DNA of 12,985 nt from NCBI GenBank assembly GCA_964390645.1, contig CAYMLL010000226.1:1-12985 (forward strand), given 5' to 3'. Position numbers and translations under genes: made by a program. The notes beneath the pieces were generated by a model. That model had not been told where the DNA came from. It made no database searches and worked only from the letters and a program-made list of their open reading frames with translations. This document shows, piece after piece, positions 7,406-12,985 of this stretch (positions are counted from its first letter, which is position 1; every line of letters starts with the position of its first letter). Source of the DNA: CAYMLL01 sp964390645. Lineage in GTDB: Bacteria > Planctomycetota > UBA8108.

Positions 7406-10400
7406 TTATTCGTTGTTTGCTCGACAGGGACCGAAGGCCTCGCATGTGAGCGCGTCTGCGGTCGGATCCTCGCCGCAGCCGTCGAATGGCGGCTCGGGGG
7501 GGGGCTGGCCCTGAAAGAGGTGGCCGAGGACGACCACCCCATCGCTGAGCGTCAGCTCGCCGTCGTCATCTGCGTCGGCGGCCTTTTCACACGGCGGTGT
7601 CACGCCCTGGGCGAAGAGAAAATTCAGCAAGCTGACGGCATCCGTCAGCACCAGGCGGCCGTCGCCGTCCACATCGCCGCGTTGAAACGGCACGCTCTCG
7701 GGCGGCACGTACGGCTCGAGGACCAGCGATCGGACCGCCGGGCTGGCGATCTCGACGAGATCGGTGTCGAGGTAGGTTGCGCCGCTCTCCTGGAGGACGG
7801 CGCCGTCGACACCGAGCTGCTCCGACACGAGCTCGACGACGGCGATGGGCCGCGGGAGGTCCGGGACGTCCAGGGGAGGGTCGAGGACGATCCAGTGCTG
7901 GACGAACGTATTGTGTCTCGATGCCGCGTAGACCAGATCCCAGTACGACGTGACCCGTCGACGCTGGCCGGCGATCTCGAGCACCGCTTCTCGCATGCGA
8001 ACCGGACCGAATGTGTCCGTCGGCGCCGGCGGTCGATATCGCTCCAGGATCGAGATTCTCGCTCCGCCCGTCAGCTCGGCGCGCGTCTCCCAGAGGTCGA
8101 GACTCTCGAAGTGACACGATGTGTAGTCGACGAAGAGCAGCCCGTCGGGATCGCTGACGGAGAAGATTCGCCCGAAGACGGCGAGGCCGCTCTCGATCAG
8201 CTCCTCGTCGACGTCGAGCGACGACCGGACCGGAGTCTCTCCGCGAGCGGTGAAGGCATCGTCGAGCCTCATCGACAGAGACAGGCGCCAATCCTCGTCG
8301 ATCACGAAGGTCTGCTCGAAGAGGAACGGATGGCGCGTCAGCTTCTGCGAGTCGCCGATCCGGGTGCTCCGGATCAGTCCCGGTGAAGCGGGCGAGAGTA
8401 ATTCCGCGTCGGGGCCGAAGCGCACCTGGTCGAAGAGCTCGAAGGGAGCCACGAGTGCGTCGGTCTCGAGCGTATGCTCACCGGCGCGCAGTCGCACGGT
8501 GCTCTTGAGCTCGTGGACGAGACGGGGATCCCGTCCGATGCTGCTGAGACCGAGGCCGACGCAGAGCGCGGTCGCGGGCTCCACCCGAAGCTGGAACGCC
8601 GGGGTCGGGGGCAGCGTCGCGTTGCGCAGGAACGGGCGGATCTGCTTGATCGCGAGGGCCCCGTCCGACTCGAACTTGAACTCGAGATCCAGGACGATCT
8701 CCCGGCGGTCGTGCGAACCGGTCTCCACCGGAAAGCCCTGATCGATGTGCCAGAGTACGCGGGAAAGCTCGTGGAGCTGGTCGTCGTCGAGGACCTGCTC
8801 GCCCTCGGCGACGAGCGACGAAGCGCTCGCACGGACGAGCTCGAGGACCTCTCCATCGTCGACCAGCGCCAGGTCGACCTCGACCGCCTGACCGGGCTCC
8901 GGGCTGACGACGCTGTTCTCGCCGACCTGCGAGGTGATCAGGTAGCGCGTGTCGAGAGGATTCGTCGGGCTACCGGTGAAGACGACGCCGTTGGACCGCT
9001 CGTTCTCGAAGGTCCTCGACACGAGGATCCCCATGGCGGCGATCTCCTGCGGTATGCCGTAGAAAGATCGCTCCTCGAAGGCTCGAAAGTTCCACAGGCT
9101 CGCCCAGACACGCTTGATCCCGCGGTCGATTCCGCGTTCGTTGCTCTGGGAGTCGTCACACCGGGAAGGCCCGTCGTCATCGTCGTCGAGATCGTCCGCA
9201 GCGCACGCCGAGTAGGAGTTGTAGAGGCCTGCACCGTTGAACTCCAGAGCGTCCTCGACGTTCGACGATGAGCGCAGCCGGACCTTCGCGTCGGTCGCTC
9301 CGAAGACTTCACCGACTTTCGCGGCGATGGCCGTGACCAGCTCCGGGTCGACGATTCCGCCTGTGACCATCGTGTCGCGGAGGCGCTCGAGGGCGGTGAA
9401 CCGGAATCGGGAGTCGGTGCGGAACTCCTCGGAGGCCAGGATCTCCTCCAGGAACTCCTGGTACGTCACGACGCTCAGCGGCTCGAACATCGAGAGCGTC
9501 CGGTTCGAGGTCATGAACTCGACGTAGTGATGCATGGGGATCGCGAACCCTACCTCGCCGTACGGCGCGAACTCCCCGGTCAGGATGGCCTGCAGCCGGG
9601 CGAAGTTGGTCGCCTTGCCGCCGAACCGCGACTCGAGGTCTCCGGGGGGGCTGTCGAGATTCATGTCGGCGAGACTCGTGAGCGCGGCGAATTCGGCATC
9701 GAGGCGTGGCTGGGTCTCGAGCTGCGGCCGGTTGGTCTGCCAGAAGGCCTCGGCGTCCGCCAGGGAGGCGGGCTCGACCGTGAACTCGCGTCGCTTCACC
9801 TCCAGACGGACGAGCTCTCCCTCGAACGGCGCGAAGGCGGACATCGCGCCCTCGAGATAGGCGTTGGGCGTGCCGCGTCGTGCGGTTCGCACGAACACGT
9901 GGCTGAGGGGGCCCTGCTCCTGGGCGGTGATCACGCCGGAGACCACTCCCTCGATGTCCCTCGGGGCGAAGCTGATGACGATGATATCGCCAGAGCTGAG
10001 CGTGCCGGAGTCGGCAGCTTCCTCGAAGGCGTCTCGATCGAGGATCTTGACCGTTCCGTATCCGACGGCCTCGGTGTACGGGATGTAGCCGGCGCCGGGA
10101 ATGGACGAGTCGAGGACGATCGGGAATCCGGGGTCCTCCCAGGCCGCTGCACGTTCCCTCGCGGGAACGCTGTCGGGCAGGTAGGCAAGGGTCTCCAGCT
10201 GAAAGGAGCCCTGGAACGTCTCGTAGATCGATCGGACCTCCTCGAGCGTCAGCAGCTCGGAAGCGCTCTCGCTGACGTCGACGAAGACGCTGAAGCCGTA
10301 GATCACGCCGCTCGCGGCCGCCAGCCTCGTGATCGACCCTATGTAGTAGTCCCGCGTCTCCCGGCGTCCGACGAGCCGGTTGTACTCCTGCGGACCGAGG

Positions 10401-12850
10401 GCGGGGAATCGATCGGGGTAGACCGCGGCGAGGAAGTCCTGGTGCAGGTCGAAGAGCCGACCGTTCTGGTACTGCGGGGGCAGAAGTGAAGGATCGTCGG
10501 GGTCGACCGGGATGACGAACTTCAGGTCACGTCCGCGGGAGGACGCCGTCGAGAGCATGTGGAATTCCAGCTCCGTGCAGATCTCTTCGAGGTGAGTCTC
10601 CGTCGAGGCGACCGGCGCCTGGTTGTAGTAGACCGTCAGATCACGACCGTCGTGATTCGCGGCGACGAGATCGACGTCGCCGTCGTTCTCCAGGTCGGCG
10701 GCGGAGACGAATCGCGGGGCGTCTCCGGCGTCGTTCGTCAATCCCGGGCTGAACGTGCCATCGCCGCGGTTGAGGAGGATCGAGAGGTTGTCCGTATCCT
10801 GGTTCGCCGTGACGATGTCCGGCCAGCCGTCGCGGTTCATGTCCTGCACGATCAGCGAGTACGGAGGAGCGCCGGCATTGAAGTTCATTCCGTCCTCGAA
10901 GGTGCCGTCGCCGCGACCGAAGAAGATGCCGACGCGTCGATTCGAGAGGAGCGCAGTCGCGACGTCGACGAGGCGATCTCCGTTGAAGTCGCCGGTGGCG
11001 ACGTACCAGGGGGCCCCGTCGACGCTGAAGCTCGACGGATCGCCGAAGGTGCCGTCGCCCTCGTTGAGCAGGACGACGAAGCGGCGAGTTCCCCTCGCCG
11101 CCACCACGATGTCCTCGTGACCGTCACGGTTGAAGTCTCCGGTGGCGCTCGAGACGGGCTGCGAGCCGACGCGATAGTCCTGGCGGGACCTGAACATCCC
11201 GCTTCCATCCCCGGCGTTGCGGTAGACCGTGATTGTCGCGGAGTTCTCGTTCGAGCTGATGATCTCCGGCTGCCCGTCTCCCGTGAGCTCCCCGACGTGA
11301 ACGTGAAACGGCCGCACCCCGGTCGGATACTCGCGCCGGGCGCCGAACGCCGCCGGTCCTCCGTTGAGAAAGACCTGCATGCGATTGTCCCGGATCGCGG
11401 CGGTGACGAGGTCGAGATCGCCGTCGCCGTCGAAGTCTCCGCCGTCGACGGAGTTGAGGTAGCGGCCGGCGGCGATGGCGCGCTGCGGGCGGAGATTCCC
11501 GGCGCCGTCGTTGCGGAAGATCGAGATCGTGCTGCCGAGACCGTCGCCGGTGGCGTAATCGGCGAAGCCGTCGCCGTCCAGGTCGCCGATGACCGCCGCA
11601 TGGGGAGCAGGACTCATGTTGACGAGGACCGAACGGAACGACAGGCTGGCTGCATCGCCGTTCCACAGGATTCCGACTCGCGCCTCACGGATCACGGCGG
11701 CGACGAGATCGACGTCGCCGTCGCCGTCGAGGTCACCGCTCGACATGAGGTCCGGAACGAACTCGACGCCGAAGGGCGTCGGGCCGACGAAGAAGCCCTC
11801 CGACGTGTTCACCAGGGTCAGGACGGCAGACTCGAACGAGGCGCCGAAGGCGATGTCGGTGTCGCCGTCGCCATCAAGATCTGCCGCGGTCAGACGGGTG
11901 GGCGAGGTCTCGACCTGGTAGGAGACCGCGAATGACCCGTTACTGTCCCCGCTCAGCACGGAGACCGCGTCTCGGGCGGCGACGGCGAGATCGGCCTGGC
12001 CGTCGAGGTCGAAGTCCGCCGTGATGAGACTGAAAGGGCGCTGTGTGCCGATCGGGAAGTCCCCGCCGCGCGTCATGCCGCCGGCTCCGTCGTTGACCAG
12101 GACCGTGACGTCGCTGGTGTCGCGGTTCAGGGTCACGATATCAGCGGCGCCGTCGCCGTTCGTGTCGATGACGACGGCGTCCGTGGGATACTCGCCTGTC
12201 GGATGGCGCACCGGCGACTCGAAGGTGCGGTCGCCGTTGTTCCGAAGAACGGTCGCCTCGTCGGTGCTCGTGTTCGTGGAGATCAGATCCGGCAGGGAGT
12301 CGCCGTCGAGGTCACCCAGCGTGGCGAATCGCGTCGCCCGGTCGACCTCGAGGCTCGTGGATGACTCGAACGCGCCCGCGCCGTCGTTCCAGAGCACATC
12401 GACCGTGAAGAAGTTGGCCGTCACGAGGTCGACCGCGCCGTCGGCGTCGAGATCGGCGGCGGCGATGGAGCTCGTGCGCACGCCGTTGTCGTGGGTGCGG
12501 GGCTCGAACCGGCCATCGCCGTCGTTCAGCAGCACGGTCAAGGTCGATGTCGTGTCGCCGGAGGCATTGGCGGTGACGACGTCGAGGAAGCCGTCGCCGT
12601 TGACGTCGACGCAGGTGATCGCGCGGGGGAACCGATTCGTTTGGATGGCCTCGTCGCGCAGACCGAACTCGAGCGGCGCGGCCTGGCACTCATCCGGGAT
12701 CGAGTCGAGGTTGCAGTCTCTCGAGGTCCCCGCCGCGACCTCGTCAGAGTCCTCCACGCCGTTGTGGTTGCAGTCGTCAGCGAAGGAGCGAACGCAGAGC
12801 GTCAGCAGCATCGCTGTCAGGATTGCGGGGCTCCTCGGCAAGCGGATCAT
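7406..12850 (-). CDS. Secreted FG-GAP/VCBS repeat protein fused to PEP/pyruvate-binding (glucan water dikinase-like) domains and a dockerin-like tail
   Basis: 1814 aa from the chosen ATG. Layout: signal peptide (1-25), DCN...DEV...DCN..IPDEC motif (26-55), fourteen FG-GAP-type D.(D/N)GDG..D(L/I)V repeats (82-729), an unassigned region (755-905), a phosphohistidine swivel domain (925-1018) with His984 in GPLSHVFVRT, an ATP-binding domain of the PPDK/PEP synthase type (1070-1408), an unassigned region (1411-1715) and a dockerin-like tail (1720-1781). ATP-domain landmarks are GGK (Lys1079), RSSSNVED (Arg1193), RVWASLWNFRA (1247), DLE (Asp1388, Glu1390) and QIRP (Gln1403, Arg1405). There is no PEP-binding TIM barrel, and the His domain precedes the ATP domain as in glucan water dikinases. 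The role is unknown: ATP-dependent phosphotransfer is predicted by family, but export makes the ATP source unclear. I prefer ATG 12850 because a compact signal peptide begins there; the open frame reaches 12934. Confidence 0.9.
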   Translation of the reverse strand: MIRLPRSPAILTAMLLTLCVRSFADDCNHNGVEDSDEVAAGTSRDCNLDSIPDECQAAPLEFGLRDEAIQTNRFPRAITCVDVNGDGFLDVVTANASGDTTSTLTVLLNDGDGRFEPRTHDNGVRTSSIAAADLDADGAVDLVTANFFTVDVLWNDGAGAFESSTSLEVDRATRFATLGDLDGDSLPDLISTNTSTDEATVLRNNGDRTFESPVRHPTGEYPTDAVVIDTNGDGAADIVTLNRDTSDVTVLVNDGAGGMTRGGDFPIGTQRPFSLITADFDLDGQADLAVAARDAVSVLSGDSNGSFAVSYQVETSPTRLTAADLDGDGDTDIAFGASFESAVLTLVNTSEGFFVGPTPFGVEFVPDLMSSGDLDGDGDVDLVAAVIREARVGILWNGDAASLSFRSVLVNMSPAPHAAVIGDLDGDGFADYATGDGLGSTISIFRNDGAGNLRPQRAIAAGRYLNSVDGGDFDGDGDLDLVTAAIRDNRMQVFLNGGPAAFGARREYPTGVRPFHVHVGELTGDGQPEIISSNENSATITVYRNAGDGSGMFRSRQDYRVGSQPVSSATGDFNRDGHEDIVVAARGTRRFVVLLNEGDGTFGDPSSFSVDGAPWYVATGDFNGDRLVDVATALLSNRRVGIFFGRGDGTFEDGMNFNAGAPPYSLIVQDMNRDGWPDIVTANQDTDNLSILLNRGDGTFSPGLTNDAGDAPRFVSAADLENDGDVDLVAANHDGRDLTVYYNQAPVASTETHLEEICTELEFHMLSTASSRGRDLKFVIPVDPDDPSLLPPQYQNGRLFDLHQDFLAAVYPDRFPALGPQEYNRLVGRRETRDYYIGSITRLAAASGVIYGFSVFVDVSESASELLTLEEVRSIYETFQGSFQLETLAYLPDSVPARERAAAWEDPGFPIVLDSSIPGAGYIPYTEAVGYGTVKILDRDAFEEAADSGTLSSGDIIVISFAPRDIEGVVSGVITAQEQGPLSHVFVRTARRGTPNAYLEGAMSAFAPFEGELVRLEVKRREFTVEPASLADAEAFWQTNRPQLETQPRLDAEFAALTSLADMNLDSPPGDLESRFGGKATNFARLQAILTGEFAPYGEVGFAIPMHHYVEFMTSNRTLSMFEPLSVVTYQEFLEEILASEEFRTDSRFRFTALERLRDTMVTGGIVDPELVTAIAAKVGEVFGATDAKVRLRSSSNVEDALEFNGAGLYNSYSACAADDLDDDDDGPSRCDDSQSNERGIDRGIKRVWASLWNFRAFEERSFYGIPQEIAAMGILVSRTFENERSNGVVFTGSPTNPLDTRYLITSQVGENSVVSPEPGQAVEVDLALVDDGEVLELVRASASSLVAEGEQVLDDDQLHELSRVLWHIDQGFPVETGSHDRREIVLDLEFKFESDGALAIKQIRPFLRNATLPPTPAFQLRVEPATALCVGLGLSSIGRDPRLVHELKSTVRLRAGEHTLETDALVAPFELFDQVRFGPDAELLSPASPGLIRSTRIGDSQKLTRHPFLFEQTFVIDEDWRLSLSMRLDDAFTARGETPVRSSLDVDEELIESGLAVFGRIFSVSDPDGLLFVDYTSCHFESLDLWETRAELTGGARISILERYRPPAPTDTFGPVRMREAVLEIAGQRRRVTSYWDLVYAASRHNTFVQHWIVLDPPLDVPDLPRPIAVVELVSEQLGVDGAVLQESGATYLDTDLVEIASPAVRSLVLEPYVPPESVPFQRGDVDGDGRLVLTDAVSLLNFLFAQGVTPPCEKAADADDDGELTLSDGVVVLGHLFQGQPPPEPPFDGCGEDPTADALTCEAFGPCRANNE
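7508..7693 (-). other. Dockerin-like C-terminal domain of the 1814 aa protein (residues 1720-1781)
   Basis: Two calcium-loop halves, FQRGDVDGDGRLVLTDAVSLL and ADADDDGELTLSDGVVVLGHL, then a Pro-rich linker and a tail with CGEDPTADALTC. The pattern, spacing and tail cysteines match the neighbouring protein's C-terminus, suggesting a common sorting or attachment role. Confidence 0.8.
8627..10078 (-). other. Dikinase-like catalytic region: phosphohistidine domain then ATP-binding domain
   Basis: Residues 925-1408 of the 1814 aa protein. The swivel domain runs from 9797 to 10078; its likely phospho-acceptor His984 is encoded at 9899-9901. The ATP-binding domain runs from about 8627 to 9643 and keeps GGK, RSS.NVED, D.E and Q.RP, the residues that bind Mg-ATP in PPDK, PEP synthase and glucan water dikinase. 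The LSHV wording around the His and the NVED...GAGLY...RVWASLW block are closer to glucan water dikinase style than to PPDK. Confidence 0.75.
10664..12607 (-). repeat. Fourteen FG-GAP/VCBS repeats
   Basis: Repeat cores (D/E).x.(G)D...(D/E)(L/I/V/Y) begin at residues 82, 133, 180, 229, 279, 324, 373, 423, 472, 521, 572, 621, 670 and 719 of the 1814 aa protein. The usual spacing is 49 residues (range 45-51). Each core carries a calcium-loop-like D.(D/N)GDG and is followed by a short strand and a VLLN(D/E)GDG.F turn. Fourteen blades fit two seven-bladed beta-propellers of the integrin-alpha type, used for binding rather than catalysis. Confidence 0.85.
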
Positions 12851-12863
12851 CGCTGGATGTCGT

Positions 12864-12868
12864 CTCCT
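12864..12868 (-). promoter_or_regulatory. Candidate Shine-Dalgarno for the 1814 aa gene
   Basis: AGGAG lies 13 nt before the preferred ATG at 12850, a long spacing. A competing GGGAG at 12945-12949 lies 10 nt before the in-frame ATG at 12934, which would add 28 residues. Those codons use A/T in the third position in 11 of 27 cases and include AGA and AGG, unlike the gene body, which favours the shorter start. Confidence 0.45.
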
Positions 12869-12985
12869 GATTCCTCTCGACGGCAGACGTGCCTGCGAGA
12901 TTCGCGGCCGGATCTGGGCTTGTACCCGCTCCATGTTCGCTCAGCTCCCTTCAGGCACGAGGGGTTCAGCGTTTGGGAAAGAAGG

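Noticed and set aside
10559..11935. Plus-strand open frame (458 codons) opposite the FG-GAP repeats
   Set aside because: Its repetitive V.VAVEV pattern is the reverse reading of the repeated DLDGDGD codons, so it mirrors the real gene.
10664..12607. Regularly spaced GTCGCCGTCGAGGTC-like DNA repeats, as in a CRISPR or tandem array
   Set aside because: The spacing of about 147 bp and the in-frame D.DGD coding meaning show they are the FG-GAP protein repeats, not a CRISPR array or non-coding repeat.

Overview
The window is clearly GC-rich. All six genes I can support lie on the minus strand, so transcription runs from right to left. The gene content points to a member of the Planctomycetota, most likely an environmental genome. 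It has a Tat-exported oxidoreductase with a planctomycete-style N-terminus, an exported PQQ-like beta-propeller starting with a DWPQWLGP segment, a sugar phosphate isomerase/epimerase, and two very large secreted proteins ending in the same dockerin-like module (RGD.N.DG...DAV..L..LF). This assignment is inferred from family resemblance; there is no rRNA or other marker gene. I see no tRNA, rRNA, CRISPR array, transposase or attachment site.

Right half (about 3890-12850): two large secreted proteins follow each other with a 42 bp gap. The first (1814 aa) has a signal peptide, a thrombospondin-type-3-like DCN motif, fourteen evenly spaced FG-GAP/VCBS repeats, a phosphohistidine swivel domain, a PPDK/glucan-water-dikinase-like ATP-binding domain, about 300 residues I cannot assign, and a dockerin-like tail. 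The second (1157 aa) is built from a duplicated pair of jelly-roll-like modules around two Fn3-like domains, then a Cys/Asp-rich calcium-type motif and the same tail. A long hairpin with a perfect 15 bp stem lies just after the second stop and probably ends this unit.

Left half (1-3661): a separate sugar phosphate isomerase/epimerase gene, then about 300 bp without a gene, then a tight row of three exported enzymes: a PQQ-like beta-propeller protein, an alpha/beta hydrolase of the HGGG/GxSxG type, and a Tat-exported molybdopterin (sulfite-oxidase-like) oxidoreductase cut by the left edge. Gaps of 28 and 36 bp with a Shine-Dalgarno in each suggest one operon.

The most interesting object is the 1814 aa protein. 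It carries an apparently intact ATP-dependent dikinase-type catalytic pair, in glucan water dikinase order (His domain before ATP domain), inside a protein that looks secreted and surface-attached. Its neighbour has the same tail, so the two may be sorted to the same place. What they do together cannot be read from the sequence.
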